Notes under the pieces: model-generated
Seen by the model: only the letters and a program-made list of their open reading frames with translations
The model's database searches: none
What the model was told of the DNA's origin: nothing
Origin: Thermoplasmata archaeon M9B2D
Lineage (GTDB): Archaea; Thermoplasmatota; E2; DHVEG-1
NCBI GenBank assembly: GCA_002900555.1
Contig: MUGD01000142.1
Location: 1 to 5,227, forward strand
Length of the DNA: 5,227 nt
Reading direction: 5' to 3'
Position numbers and translations under genes: made by a program
In this document: positions 1-4,440 of the stretch, one piece after another
Layout: every line of letters begins with the position of its first letter
How positions within the stretch are numbered: position 1 is the first letter of the stretch

Positions 1-1
1 A

Positions 2-229
2 TCAGTCGCCAAGACTTACGCAGTAGGTGCAGTTGCTACTTTCCACTTTGGAGGATTTACCTATGGTTACTTCTGGATTTATCTCTGCCATTGCACTGTA
101 AGTTGGACATGTCCGATTGGTCTTATCGGCGGCTATGCATTGATGGTGGTGGCCATAATTCAGTACTGGTTCGATAGACGAAAACTTCTCCTTAATCTAA
201 ACGGTGAATCATCCAGCATAGAATTGTAA
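2..229 (+). CDS. C-terminal fragment of an unrecognised membrane protein
   Basis: The second reading frame is open from the left edge for 75 codons to a TAA at 227-229; the start lies outside the window. The visible part is strongly hydrophobic, with one likely membrane helix around residues 8-30 (Gly, Phe, Tyr and Trp rich) and a second around 37-56. The tail is basic then polar (FDRRKLLLNLNGESSSIEL), typical of a cytosolic C-terminus by the positive-inside rule. Three cysteines lie in the loop between or at the ends of the helices, in CHCTVSWTC (residues 30-38). This could be a disulfide or metal site but is too little to assign a family. The downstream gene is convergent, so this gene ends its own transcription unit. 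The reading frame is convincing because of its hydrophobic pattern; the function is unknown. Confidence 0.7.
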   Translation, partial: SVAKTYAVGAVATFHFGGFTYGYFWIYLCHCTVSWTCPIGLIGGYALMVVAIIQYWFDRRKLLLNLNGESSSIEL

Positions 230-328
230 GTTCATTCTTGGAGCAGAATGAAAGAAAGGAAATAATCAAGAAGGACTTGTTGAGTTTAGTTTTCGAACTT
301 GGAGTTTTCTTTCATAGAAGCCTGAAGC
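230..328. other. Convergent intergenic region with U-rich tracts on both strands
   Basis: This stretch of 99 bases separates two convergent genes and holds no reading frame of note. On the + strand it carries pyrimidine/T clusters (GAGTTTAGTTTTC, GAGTTTTCTTTC) between 273 and 312. On the - strand, downstream of the gene ending at 329, it reads TTGATTATTTCCTTTCTTTC between about 270 and 250. Such clusters are what archaeal RNA polymerase uses to terminate. I therefore read it as a two-way termination zone, with the hairpin at 231-252 as part of it. Confidence 0.4.
231..252 (+). terminator. Hairpin just after the stop of the first gene, candidate terminator
   Basis: TTCATTCT (231-238) and AGAATGAA (245-252) form a perfect 8-bp inverted repeat with a 6-nt loop (TGGAGC), starting one base after the TAA at 227-229. 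The run directly after it on the + strand is A-rich, not T-rich, so it is not a classical bacterial intrinsic terminator. T-rich tracts do follow further down on the + strand (about 273-312), and archaeal termination depends mainly on such tracts. Read from the other strand, the stretch 268 to 231 is also T-rich, so the region may end both converging transcripts. Pairing is read directly; function is inferred. Confidence 0.4.
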
Positions 329-967
329 TCAAATACCAGGAGCTGAAGCATAGATACCTTTTGTAATGGAATATTTCCAACCAAGATATACAAGTCCAAT
401 CAGAAGAAGAAAGACCGCTTCTGTGAAAAAGAACCAATCTGGCAAGAAGATGGTTGTTGCAAAGAGTAAGCCAAATGCTAGTTGCACCAAAGGCCAGTCA
501 TGGTACTCCTTGGAAGTCTTTGTGAGAATTCTCAAATCATGACCATTCAGTTTTCCTGGATTCTGTGATACGATAATCTCTAGATACCGTTCCTTGGCAG
601 AGATAGTATCAGGGCCGCTATGGAACGCAAATGAAAAAGCAAGCACCATAAGAAGAAAAGACATCCTTGAGTAATTTGGCACAAATGCTAGCACCGAACT
701 AATGGCTGCCAATACAAGAATGATCAACAGAAAAATCACAAAGGGTCTTTCGTTGATTGCGGCTCCTATGCCTGGTTTCCAATTTGTGTCACTCATAGGA
801 TTCAAGAGGATTCTATAGGAGAGGCTATTCTCTTGATTTCCGGTTTCGCTTTTATTCGTAATTTTCTCGCTCTGTTTCGCTGCTAAGGCTAAGAGGTCGA
901 GTCGCCGAGCTCCTTCAAAGAATGTTATGCATCCTACTCCTAGGATCAAGAAATCAATAAAGTTCAT
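329..967 (-). CDS. Polytopic membrane protein of unknown function (212 aa)
   Basis: This is a complete frame with an ATG start (965-967) and TGA stop (329-331). GGGG at 973-976 lies five bases upstream of the ATG and can pair with the end of 16S rRNA, which supports this start. Hydrophobic segments suggest about five membrane helices: residues 2-17 (signal-anchor-like), 75-95, 103-118, 158-175 and 178-197. A polar, charged stretch at 18-74 and a second at 119-156 (containing AKERYLEIIVSQNPGK) form the two larger soluble loops. I recognise no family motif or catalytic residue. It lies downstream of, and on the same strand as, the SPFH gene, separated by 124 bases with a strong hairpin terminator and a possible TATA box. 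It is therefore probably a separate transcription unit. The gene call is secure; the function is unknown. Confidence 0.8.
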   Translation of the reverse strand: MNFIDFLILGVGCITFFEGARRLDLLALAAKQSEKITNKSETGNQENSLSYRILLNPMSDTNWKPGIGAAINERPFVIFLLIILVLAAISSVLAFVPNYSRMSFLLMVLAFSFAFHSGPDTISAKERYLEIIVSQNPGKLNGHDLRILTKTSKEYHDWPLVQLAFGLLFATTIFLPDWFFFTEAVFLLLIGLVYLGWKYSITKGIYASAPGI

Positions 968-1039
968 TCAATCCCCAAATGGCTATTCATCTGAGTGGGA
1001 ATAAACCTTCATGTTCTATGATGTATTGATGACTAAGTG

Positions 1040-1047
1040 TATTTACA
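1040..1047 (-). promoter_or_regulatory. Possible TATA box for the 212-aa membrane protein
   Basis: On the - strand this reads TGTAAATA, within TGTAAATACA (1038-1047), whose ends TGTA/TACA are inverted arms. An archaeal start site some 25-28 bases on would lie near 1015, giving a leader of about 48 bases to the ATG at 967. A second A/T patch, GGTTTATTCC (998-1007), is an alternative that would give a leader of about 10 bases. Both are weak matches; the choice is a guess. Confidence 0.25.
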
Positions 1048-1085
1048 GAAAAAGAATGAGAAGGTTGGGGAGTTCCCAACCCTTC
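1044..1085 (-). terminator. Hairpin plus U tract ending the SPFH gene
   Basis: Beginning 7 bases after the stop codon of the SPFH gene, 1060-1069 pairs with 1075-1085. The stem is ten base pairs with one bulged base (1082) and a 5-nt loop; its core on the + strand is GGTTGGG-GAGTT-CCCAACC. On the - strand the stem is followed at once by TCATTCTTTTTCTG (1059 to 1046), including five consecutive T. Stem plus U tract is the form of an intrinsic terminator. Archaea need mainly the U tract, but this is the strongest stem-loop seen in the window and fits only the - strand direction. Confidence 0.6.
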
Positions 1086-1091
1086 AGTGTT

Positions 1092-1970
1092 TTATCCTAT
1101 CTTTGTACCACAATTGGGACAGAACTTTGCACCATTGAGTGCAGTACCGCAGTTCGGACAGAACTTAGCTCCTGCTGGAGCGGCTCCGCCACCCTGTTGT
1201 CCTCCGCTCATCATGCCTTGCGCACCAGCCATGAAACCCATACCAGCGCCAAAGCCTGCGCCGGGGCTCTTACCCAGGGACTCTGCGGAGTCCTTGACGG
1301 TCTCCGAGCCTAGCATCTGTGCGCCGCTTACTCCTCCTGTCTTCATGAAGAAGAGTCGTTCACGATACTTCTCAGTAGTATCTATACCTTCGAACTTCAA
1401 ATCGACAAGTTCGAGACCGATTCTCTCAAAGTTCATACGGACTTGTGTCTTGACCTTCAGTGAGGTTTCGTCAAGCTGTGTGAAGACAGCCTGCAAGTCA
1501 TAGTGCGCGAACTCGTCAATGATTCGCTCGTTCATGAAAGAGCGCAGGAAGTCATTGACTTTCTGTGTGGAGAATGCGTTTTGATTCGAAACGACCTCAG
1601 TCACGAAAATCTTTGGTTCTTTAACCCTGAACCAAAAGTTACCGTGAAACATCAAGGGAGCAAGATCGCTTGTCTGTCCTCTGCCACCATACTTGCCTTG
1701 AAATTGTGAACGTGAAATGAAGATACAGGTAGCCTCAAAGACATCCCCTTTGACCTTCTTCTGCAACCATCCAACAAGGCCTGGCATGCTACTGGTGGTG
1801 AGTTTGTGGCGGCCCGCAAGGAAAGTGTCCAGAGCCTGTCCATCTCTGTAGAAGATGGCTGCCTGGTTTTCCATTACAATTAGTTGCGAACCCCAATCTA
1901 TTCGTGTGTCTGGATATCTCCAGACGATGTGATCAGGACTGGCATTAGTCCATTCAATTGCATCTGCCAT
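1092..1970 (-). CDS. SPFH-domain protein with C-terminal zinc ribbon (YdjI-like, COG4260 type)
   Basis: This is a 292-residue protein. Residues about 24-215 match the SPFH/band-7 fold of the YdjI-like group (formerly called virion core protein-like). They show an early strand segment QLIVMENQAAIFYRDGQALD (29-48), then LAGRHKLTT (51-59), a FHGNFWFRVKEP segment (108-119), and a helical region ending in the conserved-looking LELVDLKFEGI. A flexible Gly/Met/Ala/Gln-rich linker follows (about 237-266), then a compact zinc ribbon with C271, C274, C284 and C287 (two CPNCGT knuckles). There is no signal peptide or membrane helix, so membrane contact would be peripheral. SPFH proteins oligomerise on membranes as scaffolds. 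The Bacillus homologue YdjI is encoded with PspA and acts in membrane-stress responses; no PspA gene is seen here. The start is ATG at 1968-1970, with GGGTG at 1976-1980 five bases upstream. The family call is confident; the cellular role is inferred. Confidence 0.9.
   Translation of the reverse strand: MADAIEWTNASPDHIVWRYPDTRIDWGSQLIVMENQAAIFYRDGQALDTFLAGRHKLTTSSMPGLVGWLQKKVKGDVFEATCIFISRSQFQGKYGGRGQTSDLAPLMFHGNFWFRVKEPKIFVTEVVSNQNAFSTQKVNDFLRSFMNERIIDEFAHYDLQAVFTQLDETSLKVKTQVRMNFERIGLELVDLKFEGIDTTEKYRERLFFMKTGGVSGAQMLGSETVKDSAESLGKSPGAGFGAGMGFMAGAQGMMSGGQQGGGAAPAGAKFCPNCGTALNGAKFCPNCGTKIG
1108..1172 (-). repeat. 39-base tandem duplication encoding the two zinc knuckles
   Basis: The codons for GAKFCPNCGTALN and GAKFCPNCGTKIG are exactly 39 bases apart, and the DNA itself is similar: GGACAGAACTT occurs at 1117-1127 and 1156-1166. 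The ten shared residues GAKFCPNCGT suggest that the second half of the ribbon arose by, or is kept similar through, internal duplication. Both copies are needed to supply four cysteines for one zinc. Confidence 0.6.
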
Positions 1971-2201
1971 AAGAACACCCGTTACTAAGCGAGTTCTGAT
2001 TGGTAACAGTTGTCATAGGTTTTAAACATTGACATGGTATGTTCTGGGAGTCCCTATGCGGTCAAAATGGGCAATTCATGATTTATCGTAACTTTTTTTC
2101 TGGCAATCACGCCTTCGCTCCATGGTTTTGCAGGCTGGAATTCAAAAGGGTCATAAGGCTACGTAACCAAATAGAGGTCATTGCAGTTTGGGGGATTGCA
2201 G
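1971..2201. other. Divergent intergenic region between the SPFH gene and the small membrane proteins
   Basis: These 231 bases lie between divergent genes. They contain the SPFH promoter candidate at 2019-2028, a T7 run at 2093-2099 and the A/T patch ATTTATCGTAAC (2081-2092), a weak candidate for + strand transcription. A + strand frame from 2039 exists but overlaps the better gene at 2202 and has no protein-like character. No RNA gene or repeat was recognised. Confidence 0.4.
2019..2028 (-). promoter_or_regulatory. Candidate TATA box of the SPFH gene
   Basis: On the - strand this reads TGTTTAAAAC, an archaeal TATA-like box about 50 bases upstream of the ATG at 1970. A start site 25-28 bases downstream of the box centre would lie near 1996-1998. 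That leaves a leader of about 26 bases carrying the GGGTG ribosome site. Position and sequence fit, but the TTTAAA core is itself palindromic and could be read either way. Confidence 0.4.
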
Positions 2202-2480
2202 ATGTTAAGAAAGACCACTGTTTTTCTTTCATTTGGTTTGATTTTTCTTCTATTACTTCCTTTTCTTTTGCCTACTAACGATGACTTGGATTTGGTCTAT
2301 CTTGAAATAGAAGGTGAAGCAATTTCCGTCACTACAACGCCCGGAACACCTCAGCCTCCGCCACTTCCAATACCTCCTCCGCCAGTTCATTTAATTTTGG
2401 TTTTTCTGGCAGCAGTTCTGGTTATTGTTCTGATGTATCTTTGCCTAAAGGCCATAGAGATTGGAAATTATATGCGATGA
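2202..2480 (+). CDS. Small two-helix membrane protein with proline-rich external segment (92 aa)
   Basis: I chose the ATG at 2202-2204 because GGGGG at 2190-2194 stands seven bases upstream. A TTG at 2181 in the same frame would add seven residues but has only a poorly spaced GAGG. The protein begins MLRKTT, then a very hydrophobic helix (about residues 7-24), a short acidic segment (NDDLDLVYLEIEGEAISV, 26-43) and a Thr/Pro stretch with nine prolines between 47 and 61 (TPGTPQPPPLPIPPPP). A second hydrophobic helix (64-82) and a short tail ending KAIEIGNYMR follow. By charge both ends should be cytosolic, with the 40-residue loop outside; cleavage of the first helix as a signal peptide is the alternative. 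It lies upstream of a four-helix protein in the same orientation, probably in one transcript. No family was recognised. The strong signal/anchor pattern argues that it is real despite its length. Confidence 0.7.
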   Translation: MLRKTTVFLSFGLIFLLLLPFLLPTNDDLDLVYLEIEGEAISVTTTPGTPQPPPLPIPPPPVHLILVFLAAVLVIVLMYLCLKAIEIGNYMR

Positions 2481-2540
2481 GATCACGTTGGTTGTTTTGC
2501 TCGTAAACGTCAAGTTATTAGCAATATGACAATTGTCCTC

Positions 2541-2545
2541 AGGTG
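2541..2545 (+). promoter_or_regulatory. Ribosome binding site AGGTG favouring a GTG start at 2553
   Basis: AGGTG at 2541-2545 is complementary to the archaeal 16S 3' end and stands seven bases before GTG 2553. The upstream in-frame ATG at 2526 has no comparable site. GGTG with the same seven-base spacing precedes the GTG start of the gene at 4178, which supports this reading. Confidence 0.5.
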
Positions 2546-2552
2546 CATCAAC

Positions 2553-3002
2553 GTGACAGACGATGAGATTCCAGAGCAAAGTGAGGATAGGCAAGAGTCT
2601 CAAAATACAAGACCTCCTGTCCGACCGTTCAATCCTTTAGTGAACTACCTTTTCTATACGATTGCCGTACTTGCAGCCTATATGCTGTACTATTTTTTTG
2701 GTTTCCCTGCTGTCATTGCGCTGATGCTATTCTTTGTGATTCGACTATTTCGTGATACTATGACTGTGGTGAAGACATATGAGTATAAGTTTGCAAGGCA
2801 GGCGGCAGTAGCCAATCTAATCTACTCCTTGACTTTCTTTCTGATTCTTGTGGTCAATGGGCTTTCTATCTCGCAGAGCGGGGTACCCATCTTTCTCTCA
2901 GATTTCCAGGATTTGACGTCATGGACTCCAATTTTCATAATGGGCGGAGTCTTTGGTATGTCTAATATCAAACGAATGTGGGGTCCAATACCCACTCTTT
3001 AG
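2553..3002 (+). CDS. Four-helix membrane protein with acidic N-terminus (149 aa)
   Basis: The frame ends at TAG 3000-3002. The start is taken as GTG 2553 because of the AGGTG seven bases upstream; the longest alternative is ATG 2526 (158 aa), which lacks a ribosome site. The N-terminal ~27 residues are hydrophilic and acidic (TDDEIPEQSEDRQESQN), then RPPVRPFNPL leads into the membrane. Helices lie at about residues 30-49, 51-66, 91-107 and 122-138. A basic cytosolic-type loop (RLFRDTMTVVKTYEYKFARQ) separates helices two and three, and the C-terminus is short and basic (NIKRMWGPIPTL). This gives N-in/C-in topology. It follows the 92-aa membrane protein by 72 bases (45 if ATG 2526 is used) and likely shares its transcript. 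Its stop overlaps that of the convergent MBL gene. I recognise no family; it may partner the 92-aa protein, but only proximity suggests that. Confidence 0.75.
   Translation: MTDDEIPEQSEDRQESQNTRPPVRPFNPLVNYLFYTIAVLAAYMLYYFFGFPAVIALMLFFVIRLFRDTMTVVKTYEYKFARQAAVANLIYSLTFFLILVVNGLSISQSGVPIFLSDFQDLTSWTPIFIMGGVFGMSNIKRMWGPIPTL
2999..3002. other. Overlapping stop codons of two convergent genes
   Basis: The + strand gene stops with TAG at 3000-3002 and the - strand gene with TAA at 2999-3001, so the four bases TTAG serve both. There is no intergenic terminator. Each transcript must run into the other gene, giving complementary 3' ends. Confidence 0.9.
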
Positions 3003-3751
3003 ACTTCAAAAGACATGAGATCTTCAGCCATAATCACTTTGGTCCTATGTGATGAGCCAATAATCCCTAGCACTTCTTCTTTATTCCGAACTACTTCAGG
3101 TGAGAGGTGGGTAAGTATCAATTTACCAGGTGCAACTTCATCCACAATACGCGCCAACTCACTTGGTGTAGTGTGCACACCTTCAGGATGTTCGCCATCC
3201 AACCAGTTACATTCATGGATAAGAACATCAACATTTTTCGCAAGCACATTGAGTTCATGACTGGGTGCTGTATCTGATGAATAGACAACGATTTTCCCTT
3301 CTGATTCAACTCTAAAAGCCCTCGTGTCCGTTTTGCCATGCACTGTCGGAGTATTTGTGACTTGTAGTTTCTCCAGCTGAACAGTCTTATTCTCCTGCAA
3401 GACAAAGGGTCGGACGTTCACTTTTTCACTGAGATATGGAAATGCACTATGAAGTAAACCCAACCATTCTCTTACAAAGGATGTTCCATATAGATCCAAG
3501 ACTCGCCTTGTTCCAGACAGCCAAATGGACTGGCATAGAGTAAGGAAATCGGAACAGTGGTCAATATGGAAGTGACTTATGAAGATTGAATTGATTGCAT
3601 CGAGATCCTTGCCAAGTTGTGCAAGGCGATGCAAGGTTCCTGACCCTATATCAAGAAGGATGGACTCATGATTTGATTCAACAAGCATACCTGATTGCAC
3701 CCTATTTGGATCTGGATATGATGTTCCAGTGCCAAGCATTGTGATCTTCAT
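2999..3751 (-). CDS. RNase Z-like metallo-beta-lactamase-fold hydrolase lacking the exosite arm
   Basis: This 250-residue soluble protein has the full MBL-fold metal set: H60, H62, D64 and H65 (SHFHIDH), H138 (PTVHG), D160 (YSSDTAPS) and H215 (THLSP). It begins with the usual MLGTGTSYP strand-turn and has D34 in LLDIGSG. RNase Z-like features are SDT-x-P, the HE pair at 179-180 and H193 in HTTPSE, matching the HST loop of that family. Only 22 residues separate H138 from D160, so the tRNA-gripping exosite arm that lies here in long RNase Z enzymes is missing, and total length is short for a tRNase Z. It is thus a cytosolic, probably two-zinc, phosphodiesterase-type hydrolase. The substrate could be a tRNA 3' end, another RNA, or a cyclic or small phosphodiester. 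The start is ATG 3749-3751, fitting the fold's first strand, with no clear ribosome site. The fold is certain, the substrate not. Confidence 0.93.
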   Translation of the reverse strand: MKITMLGTGTSYPDPNRVQSGMLVESNHESILLDIGSGTLHRLAQLGKDLDAINSIFISHFHIDHCSDFLTLCQSIWLSGTRRVLDLYGTSFVREWLGLLHSAFPYLSEKVNVRPFVLQENKTVQLEKLQVTNTPTVHGKTDTRAFRVESEGKIVVYSSDTAPSHELNVLAKNVDVLIHECNWLDGEHPEGVHTTPSELARIVDEVAPGKLILTHLSPEVVRNKEEVLGIIGSSHRTKVIMAEDLMSFEV

Positions 3752-3794
3752 ATCAATCGATGCGAACTATGAAATTCATATGAATGAGTCTTTC

Positions 3795-3802
3795 TATTTA
3801 AT
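3795..3802 (-). promoter_or_regulatory. Candidate TATA box of the MBL gene
   Basis: On the - strand this reads ATTAAATA, close to the archaeal TATA consensus. The box centre is about 47 bases before the ATG at 3751, so transcription would begin near 3771 with a 20-base leader. It ends one base from the stop region of the upstream gene. The MBL gene may therefore have its own promoter even though the upstream gene lies only 52 bases away. The 8-mer TTAAATAG is shared with the box upstream of the 124-aa gene. Confidence 0.45.
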
Positions 3803-3803
3803 A

Positions 3804-4178
3804 TCAAGACATCTCTGGCTTTATGATGTACTCGAAGGTGTTGATGAGGAGTCTTAGATCGCTTATTACACGAGCATGGTCAATACTGGGACTCCTTAGT
3901 TTCTTTTCAATATCCGGAAATGAAATGTTTTTTGTTGCTCGTAACAGGGCTAGAGACTGCACTCTGACGCTTCCGTTTTGCACACCATGCCAAATTGATT
4001 CGAGGGCATCAACTAGATTCTTCTGTTGATTAAGAATCTCTACTCTATCCATCTGACGAGTTGCATCTTGCATTAGCAGTCCGGTCATATACTTGGCTTC
4101 GCTAACAAATCGAGTCCCTGGAGACGCACTCGAATGCTCCCGGTCATCGAGCTTACTGCTAGAGTACTTTTGATACAC
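3804..4178 (-). CDS. Small soluble helical protein of unknown function (124 aa)
   Basis: The start is GTG (4176-4178), with GGTG at 4186-4189 seven bases upstream; the stop is TGA at 3804-3806. The first ~25 residues are polar and low in structure (SSSKLDDREHSSASPGT). The rest looks mostly helical and amphipathic: about 26-66 (SEAKYMTGLLMQDATRQMDR...LVDALESIWHG), 70-82 (SVRVQSLALLRAT) and 99-120 (DHARVISDLRLLINTFEYII). There is no membrane helix, signal peptide, cysteine motif or recognisable DNA-binding motif. It lies 52 bases upstream of the MBL hydrolase on the same strand and could be co-transcribed with it, though a TATA-like box sits between them. I do not recognise a family. The good ribosome site and the absence of a competing frame make it probably real. 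Confidence 0.65.
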   Translation of the reverse strand: MYQKYSSSKLDDREHSSASPGTRFVSEAKYMTGLLMQDATRQMDRVEILNQQKNLVDALESIWHGVQNGSVRVQSLALLRATKNISFPDIEKKLRSPSIDHARVISDLRLLINTFEYIIKPEMS

Positions 4179-4204
4179 TAGTGCGCACCAAAAATCTTCT
4201 CTGC

Positions 4205-4225
4205 AAACTACTATTTAACTAGTTT
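4205..4225 (-). promoter_or_regulatory. TATA-like box inside an inverted repeat, candidate promoter/operator of the 124-aa gene
   Basis: On the - strand 4212-4219 reads GTTAAATA, an archaeal TATA-like box about 37 bases before the GTG start; the leader would be only about 11 bases. It is flanked exactly by AAACTA (4205-4210) and TAGTTT (4220-4225), a perfect 6-base inverted repeat. The 8-base palindrome AACTAGTT (4217-4224) overlaps its upstream edge. Repressors in archaea often bind symmetric sites over the TATA box, so this could be an operator. A/T-rich DNA also yields such symmetry by chance. Confidence 0.35.
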
Positions 4226-4427
4226 AGGTTGCGATTTTCTTCCAAAGCCCTTTTGATTAGCTAATTGTATCACTCTCGTTACCTCAAATGAATCCATGAG
4301 AGATTTGTAGCATTAATTGTGTCCAAGCATGAAAAACGCGAATTAGCGCGTCAACTTCCAAAAAACAATAGTCATTTATCTTACCGTATCTCTGTCTATG
4401 ATTAACAAATTCGGCCATTTGGCCATT

Positions 4428-4431
4428 GGAG
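4428..4431 (+). promoter_or_regulatory. Ribosome binding site GGAG deciding the TTG start at 4441
   Basis: GGAG at 4428-4431 is followed nine bases later by TTG 4441 and six bases later by TTG 4438, both in the long frame. The nine-base spacing agrees best with the GGTG-plus-seven arrangement used by the GTG starts at 2553 and 4178, since GGAG pairs a few bases further from the start. An in-frame GTG at 4459 has no site. Confidence 0.5.
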
Positions 4432-4440
4432 AGTGAGTTG

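Larger units (their letters stand above)
4179..4440. other. Divergent intergenic region with several small palindromes
   Basis: These 262 bases between the divergent genes at 4178 (-) and 4441 (+) hold no gene I can support. They contain the TATA/inverted-repeat element at 4205-4225, the perfect palindrome ATTAGCTAAT (4256-4265), and ACGCG-AATTAG-CGCGT (4336-4351). There is also a weak + strand TATA candidate ATTTATCTTA (4374-4383), about 64 bases before the TTG start at 4441, and a GGCCATT direct repeat (4413-4419, 4421-4427) just before the ribosome site of the + gene. The spread of symmetric sites suggests a regulated divergent promoter region, but none matches a regulator I know. Confidence 0.35.

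Noticed and set aside
1011..1313. A + strand frame of 100 codons starting in the intergenic hairpin region
   Set aside because: It crosses the SPFH terminator stem and then lies antisense to the SPFH coding region; its composition has no protein-like pattern.
1087..1503. A + strand open frame of 138 codons across the SPFH gene's 3' half
   Set aside because: It is antisense to a protein with a recognised SPFH and zinc-ribbon structure. Its product is proline/serine-rich low complexity, as expected from reading the Gly/Ala-rich linker backwards.
2181..2201. TTG 2181 as start of the 92-aa gene
   Set aside because: The GAGG before it is too close for normal initiation, while ATG 2202 has a GGGGG seven bases upstream and gives a typical basic N-terminus before the first helix.
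2039..2278. A + strand frame of 79 codons upstream of the 92-aa membrane protein
   Set aside because: It overlaps the 92-aa gene by 77 bases in another frame, has no ribosome site and lacks a coherent structure. The 92-aa frame has a much better signal/anchor pattern and ribosome site.
3015..3405. Frames on both strands within the MBL gene (3015-3260 +, 3118-3405 -)
   Set aside because: They overlap the MBL gene, whose catalytic motifs are complete in its own frame.
4413..4427. GGCCATT direct repeat (also the inverted pair GGCCA/TGGCC) before the TTG start
   Set aside because: Arms are only 5-7 bases and no second occurrence was seen; it is not enough to call an operator or riboswitch.
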